Shown here: piece after piece, positions 1-7,915 of the stretch
How positions within the stretch are numbered: the first letter of the stretch is position 1
Layout: each line of letters begins with the position of its first letter
Assembly: GCA_016872875.1 (NCBI GenBank)
Contig: VGYW01000105.1
Coordinates: 1 to 20,955, forward strand
Direction of reading: 5' to 3'
DNA from: Planctomycetota bacterium
Lineage (GTDB): Bacteria; Planctomycetota; PUPC01; DSUN01
DNA length: 20,955 nt
Made by a program: the position numbers and the translations under genes
Notes under the pieces: model-generated
What the model saw: the letters and a program-made list of their open reading frames with translations, nothing else
Databases searched by the model: none
What the model was told of the DNA's origin: nothing

Positions 1-172
1 GAGGCCTGTGCCACCATCTTCCTTCTATCTTGGTGGCACAGGCGTCCCGCCTGTGGCCCGCCCCACACAGGCCAGAGGCCTGTGCCACCATCTTCCTTCT
101 ATCTTGGTGGCACAGGCGTCCCGCCTGTGGCCCGCCCCACACAGGCCAGAGGCCTGTGCCACCATCTTCCTT
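1..172. repeat. 74-bp tandem repeat, 2.3 copies, dyad-rich
   Basis: Copies begin at 1, 75 and 149; the first two are identical by eye and the third stops at about 172, two bases before the leuD-like stop codon. Each unit holds competing dyads: a 12-bp stem (4-15 with 32-43, GCCTGTGCCACC and its complement), a 7-bp stem sharing the ACAGGC segment (38-44 with 48-54), and an 8-bp dyad across the unit junction (66-73 with 77-84, CACAGGCC and GGCCTGTG). It lies downstream of leuD in the direction of transcription, so it could act as a 3' end or terminator structure. It has no T tract. The left edge of the array is cut by the window. Confidence 0.9.
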
Positions 173-174
173 CC

Positions 175-675
175 TCAATCCACGTTCAGGCGCCCGTGCT
201 TCCTGATGTGCTCGACGAGTCCGCCGTCGGCGATGATGCGGCGCATCACGGGCGGCAGCGGGGGCGTGGTGCTCTCGACGCCGGTCGTGAGGTCCCTCAC
301 CTTGCCCGCCGCTAGATCCACCTCCAGCTCATCGCCGTCGTTGATCGAGTCGGTGTCCAGGATAAGGGCGGGGAGGCCAATGTTGACGCAGTTTCGGAAG
401 AAGATGCGTGCGAAGCTCTTGGCGAGGACGGCGCCCACGCCGCAGAGCTTGATGACGACGGGTGCGTGCTCGCGGCTTGAGCCCTGGCCGAAGTTGCGGC
501 CGCCCACGATGAAGTCGCCCGGCTGCACCTTGCCCGCGAACTCGGGCCGCGCGTCCTCCATGCAGTGCTTCGCCAGCTCGGGCAGATTGCTCCGCAGGTG
601 GAACAGGCGGCCGGGGGCGATGTGGTCGGTGCTGATCCCGTCCCCGAACTTCCAGGCGCGACCCTTGATGGTCAT
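175..675 (-). CDS. leuD: LeuD/HacB-type small subunit of aconitase-superfamily dehydratase
   Basis: 166 residues, the usual length for the swivelling small subunit that pairs with a LeuC-type Fe-S subunit to isomerise 2-hydroxy di- or tricarboxylates. Visible motifs are GDGISTDHIAPG (11-22), the substrate loop HLRS (26-29), NFGQGSSREHAP (61-72) and KSFARIFFRNCVNIGLPAL further on. In homoaconitases the loop reads YLRT, with Arg contacting the extra carboxylate; in isopropylmalate isomerases it reads like YLVY. Arg28 therefore favours a tricarboxylate such as citrate or homocitrate. An AAGGGG Shine-Dalgarno sits 6-7 nt before the ATG. The gene ends the sucCD-sdhAB-leuCD operon, 150 nt after leuC. 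Naming as leuD is by family only; an aconitase role is inferred from context. Confidence 0.9.
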   Translation of the reverse strand: MTIKGRAWKFGDGISTDHIAPGRLFHLRSNLPELAKHCMEDARPEFAGKVQPGDFIVGGRNFGQGSSREHAPVVIKLCGVGAVLAKSFARIFFRNCVNIGLPALILDTDSINDGDELEVDLAAGKVRDLTTGVESTTPPLPPVMRRIIADGGLVEHIRKHGRLNVD

Positions 676-704
676 GACTCACCCCTTGCTAGGTCGGTGG
701 CGTC

Positions 705-829
705 GTGAGAGGGGATGAATGGATGATTGGATGAATGGATGGAAGAAGAAAGACTTGGGCAAGGCAGGTCTTCTCTTCTTATTTCTCTGGCATTCATCCA
801 CCCATCCAATCATCCACCCATCCTCTCAC
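705..829 (-). repeat. Long imperfect hairpin of ATGGATGA-type repeats between leuC and leuD
   Basis: The whole leuC-leuD gap folds on itself. Outer arms pair about 8 bp (705-712 with 822-829), then after a 2-nt bulge a run of about 27 bp made of GGATGAATG/GGATGATTG-type units. A purine-rich inner stem (AAGAAGA-type with TCTTCTT) surrounds a small loop near 755-766. The arms differ at four positions. Read as the minus-strand transcript, these are all G-U pairs, so the operon mRNA stays fully paired there; read on the other strand they would be A-C mismatches. The stem covers the leuC stop codon (826-828). It could set the leuC:leuD ratio by blocking read-through, translation or RNA decay. Confidence 0.85.
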
Positions 830-2091
830 AGATTCCCAGAAAACTCTCTCGGATCGGTCAGCCTTCCCGTCACCGCCGCCGCCGCGGCGGCGGCGGGCGA
901 CACGAGGTAGATGAAGGCGTTGGGGTTGCCCATCCGCCCCTTGAAGTTGCGGTTCTGGGTGGAGACGCAGACCTCGCCGTCGGCCAGCACGCCCTCGTGC
1001 ACGCCCACGCATGCGCCGCAGCCCGGGCCTGTGACGACGCCGCCGGCCTCCATGAACGCCGCGAACGTGCCGTCGGCCAAGCCGTCGAGGTAGACCTTTC
1101 GCGAGCCTGGCGTGGCGATGAGACGGACGCCTGGGGCGAGGCTCCTGCCCTTGATGACCCGCGCGGCGATCTGGAAGTCCTCCAGCCGCCCGCACGTCGA
1201 GGTGCCGAGGAACACCTGGTCAACCTTCACCTCCTCCGTCACGTCCTCGATGGCGCAAACGTTGTCCACGAAGTGCGGCTTGGCGACCATCGGCCGCAGG
1301 GTGCTGACGTCGAAGGTCTCGACCCGTTCGTAGGCGGCATCGGGGTCGGCGCGGATTTCGCGGAACCGCTCGCCGCGGCCAGCGGCCTCGAGGTACTTCC
1401 GCACGGTGTCGTCGGGGGGCACGATTCCAACCTTGGCTCCGCACTCCACGGCCATATTGGCGAGGGTCTGGCGCCCGGCGATGGAGAGGCCCTCGATGGC
1501 GTCGCCGACGAACTCGAGGGCCTTGTAGGTCGCGCCGTCGGCCCGCAGGCGCCCGATGATGTCGAGCATCAAGTCCTTCGCGTAGACGCCCCGCTGGAAG
1601 CGGCCGGTGCAGACGAGCTTGAATGTCTCGGGCACGCGCATCCAGGTCTGGCCGAAGGCGAAGGCCACGGCCACGTCGGTGGAGCCCATGCCCGTTGCGA
1701 ATGCGCCGAGGGCGCCCGTGGTGCAGGTGTGCGAGTCGGCGCCCACCACCACGTCGCCCGGATTGACGTAACTCTCGGAGGCGACGGTGTGCGAGATGCC
1801 GTTGCCGACCTCGGACAGGATGGCCCCCGTGCGGCGGCAGAAGTCGCGGAGAAACTTGTGGTCGTTCGAGAGCTCCAATCGAGGGCTGGGCGAGGCGTGG
1901 TCGAGGAAGACCGCGCACCTGGCGGGGTCGAAGAGCTTCGTCACGCCCATCGCCTCGAGTCGCCGCACCGTCAGCGGCCCAGTGCCGTCCTGAACGTAAG
2001 TGAAGTCCACGTTCACCACGGCGTACTGGCCGGCCGCCACGTCGTGGCCGGCGTGCTCGCTGAGGATTTTCTCGGCAATCGTCTTGCCCAT
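826..2091 (-). CDS. leuC: LeuC/HacA-type large Fe-S subunit, probable split aconitase
   Basis: 421 residues, the length of the archaeal/HacA-type IPMI/homoaconitase large subunit. It should carry the [4Fe-4S] cluster and do citrate/isocitrate or isopropylmalate isomerisation with the leuD product. Motifs: GADSHTCTTGALGAFATG (117-134), GPGCGACVGVH (355-365, Cys358/Cys361) and NRNFKGRMGNP. The first cluster-cysteine motif, normally GSCTNGR, reads GTSTCGR (296-302): Ser298 sits at the usual Cys position, 60 residues before Cys358 as in LeuC, and Cys300 replaces the usual Asn. The ATG at 2091 is chosen because AGGAGG lies just upstream; an in-frame ATG 123 nt earlier would overlap sdhB. The gene starts 11 nt after sdhB. 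The C-terminus holds an eight-Ala run. Role as TCA-cycle aconitase is inferred from neighbours. Confidence 0.9.
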   Translation of the reverse strand: MGKTIAEKILSEHAGHDVAAGQYAVVNVDFTYVQDGTGPLTVRRLEAMGVTKLFDPARCAVFLDHASPSPRLELSNDHKFLRDFCRRTGAILSEVGNGISHTVASESYVNPGDVVVGADSHTCTTGALGAFATGMGSTDVAVAFAFGQTWMRVPETFKLVCTGRFQRGVYAKDLMLDIIGRLRADGATYKALEFVGDAIEGLSIAGRQTLANMAVECGAKVGIVPPDDTVRKYLEAAGRGERFREIRADPDAAYERVETFDVSTLRPMVAKPHFVDNVCAIEDVTEEVKVDQVFLGTSTCGRLEDFQIAARVIKGRSLAPGVRLIATPGSRKVYLDGLADGTFAAFMEAGGVVTGPGCGACVGVHEGVLADGEVCVSTQNRNFKGRMGNPNAFIYLVSPAAAAAAAVTGRLTDPREFSGNL

Positions 2092-2102
2092 AGCGACCTC
2101 CT

Positions 2103-2831
2103 CTATTCCGGCGCGATGCCGGCTTCTTTCGCCTCGCGTTGAAGGAACATAATGGCCCGCATGGGGCGGCAGTCCTTGGGGCACACTTTGACGCAGTTCG
2201 TGTGGCGGTCGCAATCGCCGATGCCGCCTGGCTGGCAGGCCTGCCGCAGCCGCTCAGCGGGGGCCGGCTCCTGGGGATGGTGGATGCGTTTGTAGGCGGC
2301 CAGACAGGTGGCCGGGCCGACGAAGCGCGGGTCCTCCAGCCGCTTCGGGCAGTCGGAGAAGCAGCACTGGCACATGATGCAGTCGGTGGCCCGCAGGAAC
2401 TGGTCGCGCGTGCTGGGGCTCATCAGGCCCTCGATGGTGTAGTGCTCGTGGGGGTCGCGGCCGCCGGGGTCGAGCCAGGGCATGATGTTGCGCAGCGACG
2501 CAAAGAACGGTTCCTGGTCAACCACCAGGTCCTTGATGACCGGGCTGTTGAGGAGCGGCTCGAGGACGATGGGCTTCGCGGCGTCGAGGCTGGCTATCTG
2601 CGTCTTGCAGGCGAGCGCGGCGGTGCCGTTGATGCGCACGGCGCACGAGCCGCAGATGGCGCCGCGGCAACTGTAGCGGTAGGCCAGCGTGCCGTCCTGG
2701 CTCTCCTGGATGGCGTGGAGGGCCTCGAGGACAACGTCGCCCGGCCCCCAGGCGGCCTCGAACTCCTGCCAGTAGGGCTCGGGCGAGACATCGGGATTGA
2801 GCCTGCGGATGCGGAAGGTGGCCGTGGGCAT
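2103..2831 (-). CDS. sdhB: Succinate dehydrogenase iron-sulfur subunit
   Basis: 242 residues. Carries electrons from the SdhA flavin toward the quinone. The N-terminal ferredoxin domain has the [2Fe-2S] cysteines Cys55, Cys60, Cys63 and Cys75 (SCRGAICGSCAVRINGTAALAC). The C-terminal domain has CIMCQCCFSDCP (Cys151, 154, 157, 161) for the [4Fe-4S] cluster and Cys207/213/217 for the [3Fe-4S] cluster. The ATG at 2831 shares its A with the sdhA TGA stop (TGATG), so translation is probably coupled. The open frame continues upstream inside sdhA, but that extension is a shadow of sdhA and lacks family similarity. No membrane-anchor gene follows; the next gene is leuC. Recognition of the subunit is secure; whether the complex runs as succinate dehydrogenase or fumarate reductase is less so. 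Confidence 0.95.
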   Translation of the reverse strand: MPTATFRIRRLNPDVSPEPYWQEFEAAWGPGDVVLEALHAIQESQDGTLAYRYSCRGAICGSCAVRINGTAALACKTQIASLDAAKPIVLEPLLNSPVIKDLVVDQEPFFASLRNIMPWLDPGGRDPHEHYTIEGLMSPSTRDQFLRATDCIMCQCCFSDCPKRLEDPRFVGPATCLAAYKRIHHPQEPAPAERLRQACQPGGIGDCDRHTNCVKVCPKDCRPMRAIMFLQREAKEAGIAPE

Positions 2832-4525
2832 CAGTATTTCACCTCCGCCTGGGGGATGATGTCCTCGATGGCAACGTCCTTGTAGCCCACCTGCATGCCG
2901 CCGTCGGAGGCGCGGCGGACGATGGTGTGCTTGAGGAAGCGGTCGTTGTCGAGCCGCTCGAAGTCGTTGCGGTAGTGGCAGCCGCGGCTCTCCTGGCGCG
3001 GGACGGCGCCCGCGGCGCACATCCAGGCCACGTCGAGCATCGCCTCGAGCTGAAGGAGGAGGAAGAGGTCGTGGTTGAAGGTGCGCCCCTTGTCCTGCAC
3101 GGCGGCGCTCTTGGCCCGCTCGCGGAGGCGGAGGATGTCCCGGAGGCCCTGGCTCATCAGCTCCTGGTTTCTGAAGAGGCCGAATGAGCGGCGCATGACG
3201 GCCTCGAGGTCGTGGCGGAGCGTGGCGGGCCGCTCGCCGCCCTCGCGGGCGAGGAGGCCAGTGAGGCGGCGGTGCTCGTCAGTGGCCGCGTCGTCGGAGG
3301 GCGGGCCGCCGGCGCGGGGGGCGGCCGCGAGGTTGCGCCCGGCCCGGCGGCCATAGACCACGGCCTCGAGGAGCGAGTTGCCGCCCAGGCGGTTGGCGCC
3401 GTGGACGCTCACGCAGGCGGCCTCGCCCGCGGCGAAGACGCCGGGGCACTCCGTGCGCGTGTCGGTGTCCGTGGCGATGCCGCCCATCGTGTAGTGGACG
3501 GTTGGCCGCACGGGGATCGGCTCCTTCACGGGGTCAACGCCGCCGAAGGCGATTGCGATGTCGCGTATCTGCGGCAGGCGGGTGGCGATCTTCTCCTCGC
3601 CCAGGTGGCGGAGGTCGAGGTGGATGTAGCCGCCCGAGGTGGGGAAGCCGCGCCCCTCGTCAATCTCGGTCTGGATGGCGCGTGCCACCTGGTCGCGGGG
3701 GGCGAGCTCCATGAACTTGGGGGCGTAGCGCTCCATGAAGCGTTCGCTCCGGGCGTTCACGAGGTAGGCCCCTTCGCCACGTGCGCCCTCGGTTATCAGG
3801 ATGCCGTTGAGGAGGCCCGTGGGGTGGATCTGGAAGAACTCCATGTCCTCCACGGGCAGGCCGGCCCGCCAGGCCAGCGCCACGCCGTCGCCCGTGTTGA
3901 TGAGCGCGTTGGAGCTTTGGCCGAACACGCGTGCCGCGCCGCCCGTGGCGATGAGGATGGCCGGCGCGGCGAGCTGGCGCACCTCGCCGCGGCAGACGTC
4001 CCACGCCACAAGGCTCGGCCAGCTCCCGTCCCCCGGCACAAGCCGGGTGACAAAGTGCTCCTCGTAGACCGTGATGCCGCGCCGCTGGACCTGTTCGTAG
4101 AGGGTGTGGAGGAGGTCGTGGCCGGTCTTGTCGGCGGCGTAGCAGGTGCGGTTGCGGCGCTGGCCCCCGAAGGCACGCTGCGCGATGAGCCCCTCGGGCG
4201 TGCGGGTGAAGGGCACGCCGCAGGCGGCCAGCCACCAGATGGCGTCGGGCGCCTCGCGGCACAGCACCGTCACCGCGTCCTGGTCGGCGAGCCACGCCGA
4301 GCCTTTGACGGTGTCGAAGCGGTGGTCGCGCCAGTCGTCGTCGGGGCGGATGGCGGCGTTGATGCCGCCCTGTGCCGCCTGGGAGTGCGACCGGAGCGGG
4401 TGGACCTTCGAGAGGATGGCCGCGTCCGCCCCGGCGTCGCGGGCCTCGATTGCGGCGGCCATGCCGGCAAGGCCGCTGCCGATGATGAGCGCGTCGTGGG
4501 TCGTCACGCCTTCGCACAGCTTCAC
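2831..4525 (-). CDS. sdhA: Succinate dehydrogenase flavoprotein subunit
   Basis: 564 residues, near the usual 570-600. Oxidises succinate to fumarate with covalent FAD. The Rossmann motif [12 protein letters not shown] lies at 14-25, the flavin-linking His is probably His47 in [10 protein letters not shown], and the active-site segments are FFQIHPTG (His234), [14 protein letters not shown] (Arg277), [10 protein letters not shown] (His344) and [11 protein letters not shown] (Arg379). Gln in AAQGG, rather than the Glu common in fumarate reductases, weakly supports the succinate-oxidising direction. The start is GTG at 4525, overlapping the sucD stop by 4 nt (GTGA), with GAAGGGG about 9 nt upstream. 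No cytochrome b (sdhC/sdhD) gene lies in the operon, so the membrane anchor must be encoded elsewhere or be absent. Confidence 0.95.
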   Translation of the reverse strand: MKLCEGVTTHDALIIGSGLAGMAAAIEARDAGADAAILSKVHPLRSHSQAAQGGINAAIRPDDDWRDHRFDTVKGSAWLADQDAVTVLCREAPDAIWWLAACGVPFTRTPEGLIAQRAFGGQRRNRTCYAADKTGHDLLHTLYEQVQRRGITVYEEHFVTRLVPGDGSWPSLVAWDVCRGEVRQLAAPAILIATGGAARVFGQSSNALINTGDGVALAWRAGLPVEDMEFFQIHPTGLLNGILITEGARGEGAYLVNARSERFMERYAPKFMELAPRDQVARAIQTEIDEGRGFPTSGGYIHLDLRHLGEEKIATRLPQIRDIAIAFGGVDPVKEPIPVRPTVHYTMGGIATDTDTRTECPGVFAAGEAACVSVHGANRLGGNSLLEAVVYGRRAGRNLAAAPRAGGPPSDDAATDEHRRLTGLLAREGGERPATLRHDLEAVMRRSFGLFRNQELMSQGLRDILRLRERAKSAAVQDKGRTFNHDLFLLLQLEAMLDVAWMCAAGAVPRQESRGCHYRNDFERLDNDRFLKHTIVRRASDGGMQVGYKDVAIEDIIPQAEVKY

Positions 4526-5403
4526 GGTCGGCGCCCCTTCAACATGTCTCGAACTGCCTCGCCGATGCGGGCAGGGTTGTCTGCCACGCGAACGCCGGCG
4601 TCGGCGAGCGCGCGGATTTTCTCGTCGGCCGTGCCCGCGGAGCCGGCCACGATAGCCCCCGCGTGGCCCATGCGCTTGCCGGGCGGGGCGGTGCGCCCCG
4701 CGATGAAGGCGGCGACGGGCTTGGTCATGCCCGAGCGGATGAAGTCCGCCGCCTCCTCCTCGGCGCTGCCGCCGATCTCGCCGATCAGCACCACCGCCGC
4801 CGTGTGCTCGTCGCGCTCGAAGAGCTCCAGAACATCCACAAACGAGCTTCCGACGATTGGGTCGCCGCCAATGCCCACGGCGGTGGACTGTCCGAGTCCC
4901 AGGCGCGTGAGCTGCCAGATGGCCTCATAGGTCAGCGTGCCGCTCCGCGACACCACCCCGACGGGGCCTGGGGCGAGTATCTCGCCGGGGATGATCCCCA
5001 CCTTGCAGTCGGGCGGCGTGGCTACCCCGGGGCAATTCGGGCCGATCATCCGCGCGCCGCGCCCTCGCACGTAGGCCCTGGCCCTCGCCACCTCAAGGGC
5101 CGGGATGCCCTCCGTGATGCACACGACCAGCGCCACGCCAGAGTCCGCCGCCTCCATCGCCGCGTCCGCCGCGAAGGGCGGCGGCACGAAGACCACCGAA
5201 GCTGTCGCTCCCGTCGCGGCTACCGCCTCCGACATCGTGTCGAAGACTGGGACCCCGTCGAATGTCTCCCCGCCCTTTCCTGGCGTAACGCCCGCGACGA
5301 CCTGGGTGCCGTAGTGCATCATCCGCCTGGCGTGGAAGGCGCCGGCATGGCCGGTGATGCCCTGCACGACCACCCGCGTTGCCGAATCAACCAGGATGCT
5401 CAT
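4522..5403 (-). CDS. sucD: Succinyl-CoA synthetase alpha subunit
   Basis: 293 residues, the normal length. Binds CoA and carries the phosphohistidine that passes phosphate between succinyl-CoA and nucleotide. The CoA-binding Rossmann part has [15 protein letters not shown] (14-28) and TPGKGG (40-45); the ligase part has GPNCPG (121-126), SRSGTLTYE (152-160) and GIGGDP (177-182). The active-site histidine is His247 in GHAGAIVAG. The ATG overlaps the sucC stop by 4 nt (ATGA at 5400-5403) and no clear Shine-Dalgarno is seen, so translation is probably coupled to sucC. The 3' end overlaps the sdhA GTG start. Confidence 0.96.
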   Translation of the reverse strand: MSILVDSATRVVVQGITGHAGAFHARRMMHYGTQVVAGVTPGKGGETFDGVPVFDTMSEAVAATGATASVVFVPPPFAADAAMEAADSGVALVVCITEGIPALEVARARAYVRGRGARMIGPNCPGVATPPDCKVGIIPGEILAPGPVGVVSRSGTLTYEAIWQLTRLGLGQSTAVGIGGDPIVGSSFVDVLELFERDEHTAAVVLIGEIGGSAEEEAADFIRSGMTKPVAAFIAGRTAPPGKRMGHAGAIVAGSAGTADEKIRALADAGVRVADNPARIGEAVRDMLKGRRP

Positions 5404-6563
5404 CGGTCTGCCAGTGCTACAGCTCTTGCTGCTGCCTCATCAAGTGAGGGCGCGGAGACGATTTCCATGCCCGACTGGGCGAATGCCGCGCGTCCCTCGG
5501 CGGCATTGGTGCCCTCGAGGCGCACGACGAGGGGCACGCGGAGCGCGGTGCGCTTGACGGCTTCGAGGATGCCCTCTGCGACGAGGTCGCAGCGCACGAT
5601 GCCGCCGAAGATGTTGACGAGGACGGCACGGACGTGGTGGTCCTGGCAGATGAGGCGGAAGGCGGCGGCGACCCTCTCGGCCGTGGCCGCGCCGCCGACG
5701 TCGAGGAAGTTCGCCGGCTCGCCGCCGTGCAGGCGGATGAGGTCCATCGTGGCCATCGCGAGGCCCGCGCCGTTCACCATGCAGCCCACGCTCCCCTGCA
5801 TGCCCACGTAGCTGAGGTCGTGGCGCTGGGCCTCGGCCTCGCGGGGGTCCTCCTGTGCGGCGTCGCGGAGATCGGCCAGGTCGGCGTGGCGGCTCAGGCC
5901 GTTGTCGTCGAAGGCCATCTTCACGTCGGCGGCCACGAGGCGCCCGCCGGCGCACGCGGCCAGCGGGTTCAGCTCGACGAGCGCGCAATCGAGGTCAACG
6001 AACGCGCCGGCCAGCGCCAGGAGCGTCTTTGTCGTGGGCGCCATCAGCTCGCGCGGCAGGCCCAGGCGGGCGAAGAGCTTGCGGGCCTGGAACGGCATCA
6101 GGCCGGTGAAGGGGTTGCCGTATTCGCGGAGCACGGCGCCCGGCTCGGCGTGGGCGAGGGACTCGATCTCGACTCCGCCGCGAGCGGAGGCGACGGCGAG
6201 CGGGCAGCCGCGCGTGCGGTCGAGGCACACGCCGACGTAGCACTCGCGGGCGACGCTGAGGGCTTCCTCGACGAGCACCCTGTCCACCGGCCGCCCGCGC
6301 GGGCCGGTTTGCGCGGTGACGAGGGTGGTGCCGATGAGGTGCCGTGCCGCGTCCTCGGCCTCGGCGCGGCTGGCGACGGGGAGGATACCGCCCGCCTTGC
6401 CGCGCCCGCCCGCGTGAATCTGGGCCTTCACAACGGCTCGCTCGTGATGAAGGGCCTCGTAGGCGTCGCCCGCCTGCCGCGCGCTCTGGGCCACGCGCCC
6501 GGCCGGAACCGCGATGCCGCGCTTCGCAAGGAGCGCCTTCGCCTGATACTCGTGAATGTACAA
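5400..6563 (-). CDS. sucC: Succinyl-CoA synthetase beta subunit
   Basis: 387 residues if started at TTG 6563, one short of the E. coli protein. Provides the ATP-grasp nucleotide site and binds succinate. The N-terminus [17 protein letters not shown] matches the family's MNIHEYQAK; later come [33 protein letters not shown] and [10 protein letters not shown]. The TTG is chosen because GGGGAG lies 7 nt upstream. Further upstream the frame reads only through an Arg/Asp-rich stretch that is the GAC/GAG repeat hairpin, not protein. First gene of the operon, transcribed from the promoter at 6723-6751, with a leader of about 150 nt. Nucleotide preference (ATP or GTP) cannot be told by eye. Confidence 0.95.
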   Translation of the reverse strand: MYIHEYQAKALLAKRGIAVPAGRVAQSARQAGDAYEALHHERAVVKAQIHAGGRGKAGGILPVASRAEAEDAARHLIGTTLVTAQTGPRGRPVDRVLVEEALSVARECYVGVCLDRTRGCPLAVASARGGVEIESLAHAEPGAVLREYGNPFTGLMPFQARKLFARLGLPRELMAPTTKTLLALAGAFVDLDCALVELNPLAACAGGRLVAADVKMAFDDNGLSRHADLADLRDAAQEDPREAEAQRHDLSYVGMQGSVGCMVNGAGLAMATMDLIRLHGGEPANFLDVGGAATAERVAAAFRLICQDHHVRAVLVNIFGGIVRCDLVAEGILEAVKRTALRVPLVVRLEGTNAAEGRAAFAQSGMEIVSAPSLDEAAARAVALADR

Positions 6564-6600
6564 CCTATTGCTCCCCGCCCCGATTGTTCTGTTCTCGTGC

Positions 6601-6693
6601 TCGTCGTCGTCCTCGTCGTCGTCGTCGAGACTTTGGGCTTCCCTCTTCCTGAAGATGCGACGACGAGGACGACGACGACAACGACGACGACGA
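6601..6693 (-). repeat. GAC/GAG triplet-repeat hairpin in the sucC leader
   Basis: A TCGTCGTCGTCCTCG-type arm at 6601-6621 is the exact complement of 6658-6678 (21 bp), separated by 36 nt. Triplets continue on both sides, so the pairing can slip by multiples of 3. It lies wholly inside the predicted sucC 5' leader, just upstream of the Shine-Dalgarno, where it could affect transcript stability or initiation. The right-hand block ends GACGATTCA (6689-6697), the same tail that closes the triplet block at 9655-9663. Confidence 0.85.
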
Positions 6694-6708
6694 TTCAAGA
6701 GCAAACCG

Positions 6709-6737
6709 TTGCCGGCGCGCGCATTATAGGCTAAGAT
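6709..6737 (+). promoter_or_regulatory. Predicted sigma70-like promoter for citrate synthase
   Basis: TTGCCG (6709-6714), a 17-nt spacer and TAAGAT (6732-6737), read on the plus strand toward gltA. The expected start is near 6744, giving a leader of about 40 nt. It overlaps the oppositely directed sucC promoter. Motif match only. Confidence 0.5.
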
Positions 6738-6751
6738 ATGTACGGGATCAA
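6723..6751 (-). promoter_or_regulatory. Predicted sigma70-like promoter for the sucC operon
   Basis: On the minus strand TTGATC (6751-6746), a 17-nt spacer and a perfect TATAAT (6728-6723). The expected start is near 6716, about 150 nt before the sucC TTG. Its -10 lies inside the gltA promoter spacer, so two polymerases could hardly bind together. Confidence 0.6.
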
Positions 6752-6761
6752 TAAGTCCCGT
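6742..6761 (+). promoter_or_regulatory. Small dyad in gltA leader, over the sucC -35
   Basis: ACGGGA (6742-6747) and TCCCGT (6756-6761) form a perfect 6-bp dyad with an 8-nt loop. It covers the sucC -35 hexamer and lies at or just after the expected gltA transcription start, so it could be an operator or a leader stem-loop. Confidence 0.4.
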
Positions 6762-6784
6762 TCGGACAATTAAGGGGACAAACC

Positions 6785-7906
6785 ATGGAAAAGGCAGGAC
6801 TTGAGGGGGTCGTGGCGTCGGATTCGGCGGTCTCGCACGTGGACGGCCAGGCGGGGCGGCTGGTCTACCGGGGCTACGAGATCCAGGACCTCGCGGCGAA
6901 CTGCTCGTTCGAGGAGGCCGCCTATCTCGTCTGGCGGGGCGAGTTGCCGACGGCTCCGCAGCTCGACGGCCTGAGGCGCACCCTGGCGGCGCACCGTCCG
7001 CTCTCCGAGCAGATGGCGCACCTGCTCTCCGAGCTGCCGGCCTCCGCGCCGCCGATGTCGGTGCTGCGAACCTGCGTGTCGGTCATCGGCCTGAGCGACC
7101 CGCGGGCCGAAAGCCCCGAGGCGAAGGTGAACCTCGACATGGCCCAGGAGCTCACCGCGCAGGCGGCGAGCATCGTGGCCTCGATTCATCGCATCCGCCG
7201 CGGCCTGCCGCCCGTGCGGCCCGAGCCGGGCCTCTCGCACGCGGCCAACTTCCTCTACATGCTCAGGGGCACGCGCCCCGACGCCCTGGCCGAGGAGGTG
7301 TTCGACGACTGCCTGGTGCTCCACATTGACCACGGCTTCAACGCCTCGACCTTCACGGCGCGCGTCATCGCCTCCACCCTGTCCGACCTCTATTCGGCGG
7401 TCACGGGCGCCATCGGCGCCCTCCGCGGCCCGCTCCACGGCGGGGCCAACCAGCAGGTGCTGCTGATGCTCCAGGACATCGGCCACCCGGCGCGTGCCGC
7501 CGAATACGTGAAGGCCCTCCTCGCCGCCAAGAAGAAGGTCATGGGCTTCGGCCACAGGGTCTACAAGACCGGCGACCCGCGCGCCGCCATCCTGCGCCGC
7601 TGGTGCCGCGTGCTCGGCGAGAGGCTCGGCCAGACCCAGTGGGCCGACATCTCGGCCACCATCGAGCAGGTGATGGCCGACGAGAAGGGCCTCGACTGCA
7701 ACGTGGACTTCTACTCGGCGAGCGTGTATCACATGCTCGGCATCCCTGGCGACCTCTTCACCCCCATCTTCGCCATCTCGCGGGTCGTCGGCTGGACGGC
7801 TCACATCCTCGAGCAGTATGCCAACAACCGCCTCATCCGCCCGCTGTCGAACTACACCGGGCCGGTGGACAGGACGGTAGCGCCGATTTCCGAGAGAAGG
7901 GGGTAG
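6785..7906 (+). CDS. gltA: Citrate synthase
   Basis: 373 residues, the length of the smaller dimeric (CitZ/2-methylcitrate synthase-like) class rather than the roughly 430-residue Gram-negative type. Condenses acetyl-CoA with oxaloacetate. Visible catalytic and binding segments: HIDHGFNAST (His183), GPLHGGANQQV (His218), MGFGHRVYKTGDPRA (His257) and NVDFYS (Asp308), followed by GIPGDLFTPIFAISRVVGWTAH. AAGGGG lies 7 nt before the ATG. The only plus-strand gene here; it is divergent from the operon for the other cycle enzymes and converges with the DUF4175-like gene with only 9 nt between stops. A methylcitrate synthase role cannot be excluded by sequence, but the neighbours favour citrate. Confidence 0.95.
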   Translation: MEKAGLEGVVASDSAVSHVDGQAGRLVYRGYEIQDLAANCSFEEAAYLVWRGELPTAPQLDGLRRTLAAHRPLSEQMAHLLSELPASAPPMSVLRTCVSVIGLSDPRAESPEAKVNLDMAQELTAQAASIVASIHRIRRGLPPVRPEPGLSHAANFLYMLRGTRPDALAEEVFDDCLVLHIDHGFNASTFTARVIASTLSDLYSAVTGAIGALRGPLHGGANQQVLLMLQDIGHPARAAEYVKALLAAKKKVMGFGHRVYKTGDPRAAILRRWCRVLGERLGQTQWADISATIEQVMADEKGLDCNVDFYSASVYHMLGIPGDLFTPIFAISRVVGWTAHILEQYANNRLIRPLSNYTGPVDRTVAPISERRG

Positions 7907-7915
7907 CTGGCGGGG

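Noticed and set aside
1..172. CRISPR array
   Set aside because: Only 2.3 copies of one 74-bp unit with no unique spacers between them, and no cas genes in the window.
8..718. Plus-strand frame reading through the 74-bp repeat into leuD
   Set aside because: The protein repeats the translated DNA repeat and then antisense leuD; no start signal or family similarity.
2092..2214. 41-residue N-terminal extension of the LeuC-like protein
   Set aside because: It would overlap sdhB and lacks family similarity; AGGAGG lies before the ATG at 2091.
6564..6704. Asp/Arg-rich N-terminal extension of SucC
   Set aside because: It is the translated GAC/GAG hairpin; a TTG with GGGGAG at 7 nt begins exactly at the family N-terminus.
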